From positions 26,947,209-27,011,208 of the forward strand of contig NC_132896.1 in assembly GCF_030463535.1 (NCBI RefSeq): 64,000 bases of DNA. Reading direction: 5' to 3'. Of this stretch, positions 24,640-64,000 are shown in pieces (the stretch's first letter is position 1; each line of letters opens with the position of its first letter). Source of the DNA: Salminus brasiliensis. Lineage: Eukaryota > Chordata > Actinopteri > Characiformes > Bryconidae. The notes below the pieces were generated by a model that saw only the letters and a list, made by a program, of their open reading frames with translations, had not been told where the DNA came from and did no database searches. Position numbers and translations under genes: made by a program.

Positions 24640-26100
24640 GTACTATTACTACTACTACTACTGCTGTCCTTCAGCAACTACTACTTCTACTACTGTCCAA
24701 CAACAACATACTAGTGTATTACCACCATTACTACTACTTCTACTACTGTCCAACAACAACATACTAGTGTATTACCACCATTACTACTACTTCTACTACT
24801 GTTCAACAACAACCACTACTAGTATTACCACCATTACTACTACTTCTACTACTGTCCAACAACAACATACTAGTGTATTACCACCATTACTACTACTTCT
24901 ACTACTGTTCAACAACAACCACTACTAGTATTACCACCATTACTACTACTTCTACTACTGTCCAACAACAACATACTAGTGTATTACCACCATTACTACT
25001 ACTTCTACTACTGTTCAACAACAACCACTACTAGTATTACCACTATTACTACTACTTCTACTACTGTTCAACAACAACCACTACTAGTATTACCTCTACC
25101 GCCATTACTACTACTTCTACTACTGTTCAACAACAACCACTACTAGTATTACCACTATTACTACTACTTCTACTACTGTTCAACAACAACCACTACTAGT
25201 ATTACCACCATTACTACTACTTATACTACTGTCCAACAACAACCACTACTAGTATTACCACCATTACTACTACTTCTACTACTGTTCAACAACCACTACT
25301 AGTATTACCACCATTACTACTACTTCTACTACTGTCCAACAACCACTACTAGTATTACCACCATTACTACTTCTTCTACTACTGTTCAACAACAACCACT
25401 ACTAGTATTACCACCATTACTACTACTTCTACTACTGTCCAACAACCACTACTAGTATTACCACCATTACTACTACTTCTACTACTGTCCAACAACCACT
25501 ACTAGTATTACCACCATTACTACTTCTTCTACTACTGTTCAACAACAACCACTACTAGTATTACCTCTACCACCATTACTACTATATCTACTACTGACCA
25601 ACAACAACCACTACTAGTATTACCACCATTACTACTACTTCTACTACTGTTCAACAACAACCACTACTAGTATTACCACCATTACTACTACTTCTACTAC
25701 TGTTCAACAACCACTACTAGTATTACCTCTACCACCATTACTACTATATCTACTACTGACCAACAACAACCACTACTAGTATTACCACCATTACTACTAC
25801 TTCTACTACTGTTCAACAACAACCACTACTAGTATTACCACCATTACTACTACTTCTACTACTGTTCAACAACCACTACTAGTATTACCACCATTACTAC
25901 TTCTTCTACTACTGTTCAACAACAACCACTACTAGTATTACCACCATTACTACTATTTCTACTACTGTCCAACAACAACCAATACTACTGTCACCATGGC
26001 TACTACTATTTCGACTACTGACCAACAACAACCACTACTAGTATTACCACCATTACTACTATTTCTACTACTGTCCAACAACAACCACTACTAGTATTAC
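24640..26100. repeat. Minisatellite, unit about 53 bp (50-62), about 27 copies
   Basis: The unit begins near CCACCATTACTACTACTTCT and contains CTACTGT(C/T)CAACAACAAC and an ACTAGT core. Two variants, one with ATACTAGTGTATTA and one with CCACTACTAGTATTA, alternate in the first 350 bp. Three-base deletions (50-bp units) and a nine-base insertion (CTCTACC-type, at 25090, 25561 and 25723) mark sub-lineages. It begins only about 170 bp beyond the dusp1 CRE-like sites. The plus strand is almost free of G. Confidence 0.95.
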
Positions 26101-26580
26101 TCCTACTAATTTTACTAGTACTGTCCATTAACAGCTGTTACTGCTACTATTACCACTACAACCAATATTACTACTAACAGTACTACTACTATTACCATTA
26201 CTGCTACTACATCTACTGGTTCTGTACTACTACTACTACTACTACTGTATCTAATACTACTAATACTGTACTACCACTATTACTACCGCTACCACTACTT
26301 TACTAATACTACCACTATTACCTGTACTACTATTGTATTACCAGTACTACGACCACTATCACTTCTACTGCTATTGTGCTAAAATTCTACTACTGTTGTA
26401 CTACCACTACCATTACTACTACCATGCTATCAATACTACTACCACCACTATCATTACTACTACTATTACCTTTACTATACTACTACTACTTTCTACTACT
26501 ACTAGTAGTAGTACTATTGCTACTACTACTACTACTACTACTAATAATAATAATAATAATAATAATAGAGCTACTACTTT
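26101..26580. repeat. Degenerate ACT/ATT trinucleotide tract
   Basis: The minisatellite decays into imperfect TAC/ACT triplets, ending in an AAT run at 26542-26566. It is very low in G on the plus strand and makes meaningless poly-Leu/Thr/Ile frames. Confidence 0.9.
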
Positions 26581-27370
26581 TATATAATTATTATTGTTCT
26601 TTACACAAAGTAATTGGCAAGTAGTAGTTTATAATAATTAATTAATAATTACAAGGTAATAATGACCTTTTCTGACTAATCAGAATAAAACATTTCTGTT
26701 TTACCTGACAAACAGTCTGACAATCTGAGTATTTTCTCTTCTGGCAGCAGTTCAGTATCAGTCGAGGAATTTAACAAATTTTTCCATGATGTGATTGTTT
26801 GTTGATGTGGTCTTTGCTCTCCTGCTTTGATGAGTTCTAACGAATAACAAGATAATTAGTGAATACCTGTCGCTGCACTCATAAAAGTTTTATACTTTGT
26901 TTTTATTGTACAGGCCTATGCAGTGTGCAATGCGGCGAGAGCAAAGGCTAACCATAAAAGTTAATCACTGTATAGAAACTGGAGGTCTGGTAAATTTCCA
27001 TCAGCTGAAAAACACCACACAGGTTTATCTGCATGGGATTACAGCATGGCCCATGCCTGTTTGCTTGTTTACATCGTGAGACCTGTTCTGGGCTTCAAGA
27101 GTCTTAAATATGCTGAGTTGAATATGCATTAGTAGAAAGGCTCTTAGACCAGTTTTACAGCAATTTACCCAGGAATTGCCTTTGCGTGGCTGGCTTGCCC
27201 GACTGGTATTATCGCACTATTTGTGTTTCCCTAAACAATGTGGGCATGCTCAAAGTTCTGTTTTGTTGTGTAACCTGTCGTGGCAGTGCTCATAACAACG
27301 CTGACCATGTTGCCATGGATGTGGTTATGCATATGGGTTATGTCCTCTGGGTGAGTTACACAACATACCA
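26581..27370. other. Intergenic, nothing recognised
   Basis: AT-rich unique sequence between the triplet tract and the Tc1-like relic. I see no exon, RNA or repeat that I can name. Confidence 0.4.
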
Positions 27371-27374
27371 TACC

Positions 27375-28490
27375 CGTCAAAGGTTTAGACACATGTGATT
27401 GAATGTATGCTTTTACAAGTCATTTAGATCTAAAAGTTTGAGTTAAAAAGACAAATATAAACAGTCGGACAATGTCTTTGCATAAAGTGGTTTTCAGCAG
27501 GAGACTCTAAATTAGGCCTGTAATTTAGTTGTGATTTGTTTAACAGTATTTTATTCTGTGCACGATTCCATACGTTAATGGACCACTTGTAATAATTTTA
27601 AGGGTCCAAACCAACATCATATGTACTCCTGGCTCTTGTTATACAGACTGACAAGTGTTTCCTGCTGATCAGGTGTTCCCTCTTACATGATTTATTTAAA
27701 CCCTTAAAAAGCCTACGGTCTGCCAGCCAAGTGTTATTACAAACATCTATTACTAAAGAATAGCCCCAGCAGTTTGCACAGACGTCCCTGTAGTTACTGA
27801 ATAACACACCTTAGTGTGTAACAAGCCTTGGAGTGTTAAGGGGTTAAACAGTTCTACCTCTATAACTCTGAATGTCTACTCTCCACCTGTGAAGACTGTG
27901 TTAAAAGGGATAAACCAAAGAGAAGACCAAAGAGTTGATGGGAGAAAAGCAAGCACATTTCGAAAATGTGAAAAGAGAGTGATCTATCAGAGCCATTGCA
28001 CAAGCATTGGGCAAAGCAGTGCAACATTTTGGAATGTCCTGAAAATGAAGAAACCAGTGATGTACCACTGATGTAGACAACTAGCCAACAGATCGGCTAA
28101 AGAAAACGACAGCAGTTAACGACAGAACCATTGTGAGAGCTGTGAGGAAAAACCCAAAACCCCCAAAACTGTCAGTGACTTGACCAACAACCCCCTACAG
28201 GCCTGGGCTGATCACAACCACCCATTAAAAGAAAACTTCAATAGCAAAATAGAAATAGCTGCCACAAGATGCAAACCACACACTCATCAGCAGCAAGAAT
28301 CGGAAGAGCAGACTGAAACTTGCAGATAGATTAATAGACATTCCACAAAAGTTAAATGTGAAATATTTTTGGACTCATGAGGTCAATATTAACCTCTACC
28401 AAAGGGATGGAAACACCAAAACATACACGCTTATTAGTCAAACCTGGTGGAGGTAGTGTCATGGCTTGGGCCTGCATGGCTGCTTTAGGT
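27375..28490 (+). mobile_element. Decayed Tc1/mariner-type transposon
   Basis: From about 27950 the plus strand reads, across several frames and stops, phrases of a Tc1-like transposase. In order these are an N-terminal helix-turn-helix stretch (SIGQSSATFWNVLK), KTTAVNDRTIVRAVRKNPK, a CKPHTHQQQ-like segment, INLYQRDGNTKT, and a final GGGSVMAWACMA-like block split by a frameshift. The CCCGTCAAAGGTTTAGACAC at about 27374 looks like a Tc1-type inverted terminus, but no matching right terminus was found. The copy is 3'-truncated and dead. Confidence 0.75.
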
Positions 28491-29220
28491 ACATGCTTAC
28501 TAGGTGTTATTAATCAAGTAACTCATGATTAGTTCATAATGAGTTCAGTAAAAAAGTAAAATATGGCATTTACCTGCTATTTGACACTCTCTATAAACAG
28601 TTCTTGGAGGGATGCCACAAAACAACCACTTCTTATTCCATAAAGAACCATGTTTGGATGTGTGAGTGTGAAGAACCTCTAAATTGGAAAAGACCTTTTA
28701 CATCAAGTGGTGGTTCTTAAGACCTTTAAAACGTTCTTCATACCCACACACATGGTTCTTTGTGAAACCAGGAATGGGTCTTCTATGGCATTTCTCAAAT
28801 AATTTGTAGCACCTTATTTTTTTAAGCCTGGGTCAGTAGAGACCACCACCACCACCCCCCACACTTGGGACCATAACTTGTAAAGTATTATTTATACTTG
28901 TTTATTTCTATTAAATGATCTTCAGTAGCGCACCAATACTTTTATGGCAAGACACAGTTCTAGGTATTACACTGCTCCACATGCATTACCCTCACACACA
29001 TTCAAGCTGTTCTATCTAGAATAGCTCATGCATTCCTGGAGTTTTGAGAAGTTACATGGTTAATCCAGCACATGCCAGTTCTTGTGCTTTGCTGAACTAT
29101 GCATACATAGAAATCTCTCGCTCTTTCCAGCCTATACACTGCCCTAGAATGTTTACCACATTTTCTGCTTCACAGAGACAGAGTTGTATACTGAACTGAA
29201 AGTAGGACAGCGCTAGAGTA
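28491..29220. other. Intergenic with GGTTCTT-type MITE words
   Basis: The stretch at 28590-28800 repeats GTTCTT and AGAACC words (GGTTCTTAAGACC, ACGTTCTTCA, TGGTTCTTTG). The same texture appears at 17570-17850 and 43560-43700, suggesting decayed copies of one palindromic family. No gene is seen. Confidence 0.4.
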
Positions 29221-29227
29221 CAGTTTC

Positions 29228-29261
29228 TGACGTCAGCGCTGCGTTTCTGGCGCCTGAGTCA
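29228..29261. promoter_or_regulatory. CRE plus AP-1 motif cluster
   Basis: A perfect palindromic TGACGTCA (29228-29235) and a consensus TGAGTCA (29255-29261) lie 19 bp apart in a locally GC-rich patch (29220-29310). The patch is 5.1 kb upstream of the dusp1 ATG and 3.6 kb upstream of the ergic1 ATG. Both factors are known drivers of DUSP1, so a distal enhancer is plausible. It is untested. Confidence 0.4.
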
Positions 29262-29309
29262 GGAAGGTGGACTGCTGGAGTGCTGCTTGAGGCCCGCGTG
29301 TGACCATAA

Positions 29310-32300
29310 CAGAGGAAGAAACAAAAAGTAACAAGAGAGGGGAACTTGGCAACGGCTTGAGATGCAGCAACATCTGCCCACTGAGCTGGACTTTACTGTC
29401 CAAACTCCTATGTGATGATTCAGGCCTGGAATCTGAACCACGAAACAGAGCGTTACTCATTTTTGTTGCACATGTGAGTTTGGGGACGAACAGAAAACAC
29501 AATGTACTGTACCCGTACTAACTGTAAATAGAGGTTTCTGTATGTGTGTGGGGAAGGGGTGGATTAAGAAACTCTTTTTTACTGTAATTCTTTATTATTT
29601 CCCAAAAATGAATGAAGATTTTGAAAGTGATGAATCGGCGCTCATTTCAAATATAGCCTACATTCTTTTTAAGAACTTCCGACTGACTATATCATGGGAA
29701 ACTGAATTTTACTTGCTTTCTGTAATAATTTGTTTGTCGAATTTTTCCCTTTTTTTCCAATTTAGTACTGCCAATTAACCCACCCTCCCCCTAGCACTAG
29801 CAGTGCTCCTGGACACCTCCGATACACGCAAAGTCAGCTACTGCCTTTTTTTCAAACTGCCACCAATGCGGCATCACCAGGCAGCTGACACGCTCTGAGA
29901 AAAGTGTCAGGTCCCCAACTCTGTCACACCAGCTAACAGACTCATGCGCCAGCCAAGAGAGAGAGCAAGAGCACGGGTAATTGTGCTCTCTTGGGCTTCG
30001 GTCGCTGATGGCAAAGCGGCATGGCTCAGGATTTGACCTTGTGACCCCTGGCCATTAGACCCATCGCATTAGGCTGCTGAGCCACTCTGAGTGCTTACTT
30101 GCTTTTTAGAAAACATTGTGTAAGCATTGTTAAAGTCTATATATAATAATTTACTCCGGCAGATAACTACCTATTAAGCCCACAGAGCTCATACAAATAG
30201 TCTAGGATAAGGTCTAAAAAAATTTTTTAATTATTAATGAAGCTTAAGAATAACTCAGTTGTCTTGTTGTTCATGTAGTTACTGAATAATAAGTCTTAAT
30301 CATTAATAGGACTGGGAAATTAAGGGGTTAAAACATCAGAGCTTATTACAGAGACAAAAAATAGCGACAACATGAAGGGGGGATACGATGATGTAGAAAA
30401 CAGCGCTGCCTGTGACTATTCACTTCCAATAATCAGACAAGTCTGTACTTCAGTGAGTCATCCCAATGGCAACAATCATAGAGTTCCCACCATATTTCTG
30501 TTTACCAAACTTTTTTCTCTGTGTATGAAAGGGAACTGAAAGAGGGGTATATGCAGAACATTTCCTGTATTTAATATTAGAGTAAAGCTATACTCCTGTC
30601 GTCACCGCTGATTTACTGACAGAAATGTGTCTGGGTAACTGCCGCAAGTCCTGGGAAACTACAGGGTATATCCTCTCTTTTTTTCTGCTACCGACATATG
30701 TCTTAGTTTCTATTTCTGAATTTAAGCAATGTCCTGTTTGCACAATGGCACATGACATCAGTTTATGTTAAGCAATGTGAAGTGTGAGGATATTGTGAGA
30801 TAGTGCACACACTGAGGATTAAAGCAAGATTTATGTAATCTATCTTATGATTTGGAAATAGTTTCTGTCCATTGGTTTCATTGACGCTGTGGCAAAGGCC
30901 GATGTTGATTCTGTGGCGGGATTATACAGGTCACTCACAAAAGAAGTGTGGATTCATACCAACTGATAGACAAATGTAGCTGTAAGCTGTAAGGATTCAC
31001 AATTTCATCTGAAACTGTCTGGAAGGGATCAAAGGGATTCGCAGGCACGCAGGCGGTATGAGTACTGTGGTGCAATGAGTTTCAAGAATTTACATCCTGC
31101 CTTAGTGGTGTAAGCTAAACTTCAAAGGGATTCCCACTTGCCCTGTGTGGCAAAGGCAATGCACCCTTTTCACCACATGTATCTATTTATATAACAATAA
31201 TTCAATAACCATCCTTTATAATTAGAGCACTATTCAGTAGGCTAATAATAACGTCCCACTCTATTTATTAAAATTCCTGTAGGTCTCAGAGCACTCTGGA
31301 CTGTGGAGGTTATGCTGCCCCTCTTTTAGTAAGCATGAACTATTGCCCCCCCAGCCCCAACCCAAACGTTAACATTTTTTTATGTGATTTTATAATCCTC
31401 CCTTAAAACACGCTTTCATGCCAAGTAGTGGATCCTCTTAGAAATAATTACCTATGTACTCAAGATTTTGAATTTTGTTAAAATAACTTGTCTTATTATA
31501 TGATTTTTGTATTTTGTCAAAGTATGATCAATGTTCTTACAATTTTGACGGTCAAAATAAGGATTTTCTCAGTTCTGATCCCCACTAAGATGGTTTAAGC
31601 TTGTTTCCCAACTCCAGGCCTGGGAATCCTTCCTGCCTGACAACTGCAGCTTTCTGTTTTCCCTACTTTCTAACAAAGCTAATTCAGATGACACAACAAT
31701 TGAAACTTTACGTGTTTAATGAACGTCTTTCAAGCTGCAAATTCTACAAGAATCCACAAATCAGCTGTGAGAGCTTCCTGACTTCTCGGTTTCTCACCAG
31801 CAGCCAAAGCTGAGAAACAAAAGACTGCTACCAAAGTGTCACTTTAAACTGGGTCCAGTTAGATCAGAAGGATATGGAAGCCCATTCCCACCACCTAATT
31901 CCCACCAAAAATCCAGAACCTAATGCTTTTTAAAAAGTATTAATTTCATTGAATTTGAAATTATTTCTCAATATTTTGAAATGCTTTTTGATGATTTTGA
32001 GAAACCTTCTCATTATTTTTAGATGCTTTGTATTATATTTTATTTTATATTATACATTTTATTAGAGAACTTCCATTGAAAGAAACAAGCAATGAAGTAT
32101 TTGCTCTAAAATAAGTAGTGCAGTGTTATTGAATTGAAAAGGTTTGAATGTAAAAAATGTATAAAATAGTTATAAAATAGTAGGTAATTTTAAAGTCACC
32201 TAATAATTTAGTATCTGATCTGATCTACTATCTGAACACATTCTGAGTTGTGTAAATTATATTAACAAACAAACAAACCAATGTTAAAATCAACCATAAA

Positions 32301-32600
32301 CGAGGATAGCCAGGGATAATTGCATTTTAATGCCTGACGATGCCAATAACAACATACAAACACTTATAACCTAAAAATGGGAACTAAATAATCATCGCAC
32401 ATCAGCTAATCTGCAGTAAAATGAGTATTTAATGATTACGTTAGCACATTATCTGAGCATCACTTAGACAGTATGCTAATACACTGTCAAATGTGGTGTT
32501 CGGACAATAACGAGTGTTTTCAATATTTTTAGCCACAATATCATTTGGTATCGAGCACTGTGATCCTACTCGTGGTGTCGACATCGAAAAATCTGGTATC
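29310..32600. other. Intergenic upstream of ergic1
   Basis: No gene is recognised. The stretch at about 29985-30105 reads, on the minus strand, like a decayed tRNA-type SINE head (A-box-like TGGCTCAGCAG, B-box-like GGTCAAATCC). The rest is unique-looking, AT-rich sequence. Confidence 0.4.
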
Positions 32601-32639
32601 GTGAAAACTGCAATCAGAATTTCGCGCTTGGCTGAAAAG

Positions 32640-32848
32640 ACTACAACTCCCAGAGACACCCGCACGCCAGCCGGCGGAAACAGAATCACACTGTGTCGCT
32701 CCTCGAACCAATAGGATTGTGCAAAGCGTCCTTAGAGGACGTCACCTCCGGTCAGTTCCGCCGCCGGTACGACTGAAGCCCGTAGCCGTGGCCGTCTCGC
32801 CCCGGTTCACCGTTCTGATCTTTTAGGGTTGCTTTTAAAACGTGCACC
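32640..32848 (+). promoter_or_regulatory. ergic1: ergic1 CpG-rich promoter with ZNF143-type site and CCAAT box
   Basis: ACTACAACTCCCAG at 32640-32653 matches the ZNF143/THAP11 promoter motif (ACTACAnnTCCC). CCAAT follows at 32708-32712. The 32660-33010 interval is strongly CpG-rich and has no TATA box, as for a housekeeping gene. The transcription start is probably near 32750. The motif positions are seen; use is inferred from known promoter grammar. Confidence 0.6.
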
Positions 32849-58912
<26,064 letters not shown>

Positions 58913-60409
58913 GTGTCTGCCTCATTTGCCAGGCATCTTATTTATATCATGATGACTGTCCACATTTTCCACTGTACCACAGTATGAGCCCAGTTTTCCC
59001 TTTCAGAAATGTTTCATTCCATCATTTCACACTACCTGATGGACCAGCTGAAAACTACAATGTTACTGATATTATCGGAATGCTTTTTCACTTTTGTCAT
59101 ACTTTTGTACATCTGTTATGAAATTGTTTCATTTTGTAAATCCCCGAGCACATGCAGTTCTGCTCAGTTCCCTCCCATCAGTATGAATGTTGTAAAGGGT
59201 ATTTGAAACACTACATCTTGGTATTTCCTTCCAAAAAAAAAAAGTGTTCTTTGCTTTGTACACTGGCACTCTTTTCCATGCTCTACCAGTATATTAAGGC
59301 CTTTTGAAGACTTACATTGTTTAATTTAAACAAGACACATATCCAAGCGTCATGACTATTAATACGGCTAGGAGTGCTTAGGTTAGGATCCCAAGTTACA
59401 TTAAAGATGGTTTCCAGAGAAAGTGTCGCACTGCTTTCATTACTAAAGATGATTCTGAATCACATGATATGCTGAATTGTTCAATCTGTAAATTACTTTC
59501 CTGTTAACTTGGCTTGATAATTGGCCTATGGTGCCTTAAAGTGTTTTCAAATTACAGATTAAAGTCAGTGAAGGTAAAATTGCTTTAGAACTTTATATAA
59601 TAGAGGGTGACATTAGCTTGTAAAGATATTTTTGCTTTTGAAGGTACTTTGTCTTTTTTCTGTTCTTGTCGGTAATGTGTTATTTGATGGTAAGCGTCTT
59701 GTTTGTGCCTACCAAAGCGTTTTTGAATGAAGGTTTTTTAAAGGTATTTTATGTTGTAAAAATGTGCGATCTCTTTTTTTTTTTTTTTTTCTTTTCTTTT
59801 TTTTTGCTGTGTAGCAATTTAATTTTTACTCAGTCCATACAGAACTGTTTTTTTTAGACGTATCTTCCGTTTTGTTTACTGCCTGTCAAGGTTGTACCCT
59901 CAGCCTGTTACAAGGACATATCATTTCCAATCATTGTTACTGACACTAAAGGTTCCAGCGGAACTTGTCAGACCACAGAAACCTTCCTTCTGTCAGTTCT
60001 AAATGCCAGGTTGCTGTGTTTGCCATAAGCACACATGGCAATGTGCATGTGTCTCCAGTAAACTTGGTTAACACAGAAAATGAAAATCTAAAGCCAGTAG
60101 TTGGTTGTAACCAGTAGCCTGCCAAAACACTTGGAGGTACAACACGCATTTAAAACGTAAGCTAAATATTGCACAAAGACTAATGTGTTGCGAGCTATGT
60201 TGCCCTGTGGACTTTTGCCCCGGTGTGTGCCACTGCTTCGTTACTTTGATCAGATAAAATCACACAAACAACCTGATTCTGTTGTGCCAGTCTGCATTTG
60301 GTCAACTTGCCATGATTTCTGTCTGGCCATTGCTGTCCCTCAACCACTTCTTCTTTCCATTCCTTTCTGATTTAGGTGGATCTAGGAAGAACATGTTAAA
60401 TGGACAAAA

Positions 60410-60562
60410 AATAAAATCCATTTGTTAATGTTGCGTACACCTTGTTTCTTAAAATACCTGAACATTTTTTTTTGTCTGTAGTCTTCATGGGTAAGGCAGT
60501 TTAAAAGAAGATATATTGTTTTATTTTCCCCCATTTTGGGTTAATTCTTTTGTACAAATAAA
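60410..60562 (+). terminator. ergic1: ergic1 candidate poly(A) signals
   Basis: AATAAA occurs at 60410-60415 and at 60557-60562. Both lie in AT-rich context downstream of the stop. Which one is used cannot be told from sequence. Confidence 0.5.
60520..60525 (-). terminator. flt4: flt4 candidate poly(A) signal
   Basis: AATAAA on the minus strand about 265 bp after the flt4 stop. It lies to the left of the second ergic1 signal on the opposite strand, so the two mRNAs may overlap at their 3' ends. Confidence 0.5.
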
Positions 60563-60789
60563 CAAAAGAAGCTTACACTTCACATCAAGATAAATGTAAC
60601 AAAAAGGCGATAAAATACTTTTTGATTTGCAAAAACATAATGACATAATGGTGCCACCCAGTGGCAGCAGAGAGAACATGGAGGTGGGGAAACTGGGTAG
60701 ATCAGTTCAGTTTATGAGGCAGGGGCAGTGGACGTAAGGGGAAGGGGGCTGACGGCTGTGTTTGATTTAATCCAGCCTTTTGAGCAGCA

Positions 60790-63803
<3,014 letters not shown>

Positions 63804-64000
63804 TTACACCAAGATCAATCACAGAGTAAGGCAAAGCCTAAAGCTAACAGTCTTTTCATCTGACAAGGAACAACATGACACTTCACGTCAAAGGCTGATG
63901 ATTTTCACTCGTTTCCAGCATCATGTGGACCATTTGAAGTACCATTTTGATTTTGAAGGCAATTCACTTTGTCTCCACCACCACTTGGAGTTCTAAAACT

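Larger units (their letters stand above)
58913..60580 (+). other. ergic1: ergic1 3'UTR
   Basis: This is the predicted untranslated tail of about 1.5-1.7 kb. It has a long T run at about 59775-59806. Candidate AATAAA signals sit at 60410-60415 and 60557-60562. Use of the second would carry the transcript past the flt4 poly(A) signal on the opposite strand. Confidence 0.6.

Noticed and set aside
24640-26100. CRISPR-like array
   Set aside because: The units are contiguous and lack unique spacers, the host is a vertebrate, and no cas genes are present. It is a minisatellite.
26333-26624. Thr/Leu-rich open frames
   Set aside because: They are translations of the degenerate ACT/ATT triplet tract.

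Overview
The window is vertebrate genomic DNA. It has long AT-rich non-coding stretches, GT-AG introns, microsatellites and short retroelements, and its only convincing genes are spliced. The repeat types (tRNA-derived SINEs, L2/CR1-like LINE tails, Tc1/mariner and hAT-type fragments) and the protein sequences point to a ray-finned fish. An ostariophysan such as a characin is my guess from repeat style only.

Three genes are certain. dusp1 (minus strand, coding 21478-24134, 4 exons, complete, 364 residues) encodes the nuclear MAP-kinase phosphatase MKP-1. ergic1 (plus strand, coding 32849-58912, 10 exons, complete, 290 residues) encodes a membrane protein of the ER-Golgi intermediate compartment. 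flt4 (minus strand, 60790-63785, last seven coding exons only) encodes the kinase C-lobe and tail of VEGF receptor 3; the rest lies past the right edge. Every exon boundary has splice sites, and the phases add up without a frameshift. A fourth, tentative item at 11226-11301 (minus) looks like a myristoylated first coding exon and may belong to neurl1b.

Layout: 1-11.2 kb is gene-poor, with two copies of an unnamed 0.5-0.6 kb repeat and a MITE. 11.2-11.5 kb holds the candidate first exon. 12.5-20 kb holds AT and CT microsatellites and GC-richer patches that could be conserved non-coding elements. 20.6-24.4 kb is dusp1 with AU-rich 3'UTR motifs, TATA boxes and CRE-like sites. 24.6-26.1 kb is a roughly 53-bp minisatellite next to the dusp1 promoter, followed by decayed triplet repeat. 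26.6-32.6 kb is intergenic, with a Tc1-like relic and a CRE/AP-1 patch. 32.6-60.6 kb is ergic1, whose introns carry most of the mobile DNA. 60.5-64 kb is the 3' end of flt4, converging on ergic1.

The genes form no operon-like unit. dusp1 and ergic1 are divergent, and ergic1 and flt4 are convergent with possibly overlapping 3'UTRs. dusp1 and ergic1 are also neighbours in human 5q35. I found no new biological system. The most useful observations are the SINE/LINE tail sharing, a SINE nested in a LINE, two large inverted repeats in ergic1 introns, the unusual sequence either side of ergic1 exon 5, and the minisatellite beside an immediate-early promoter.
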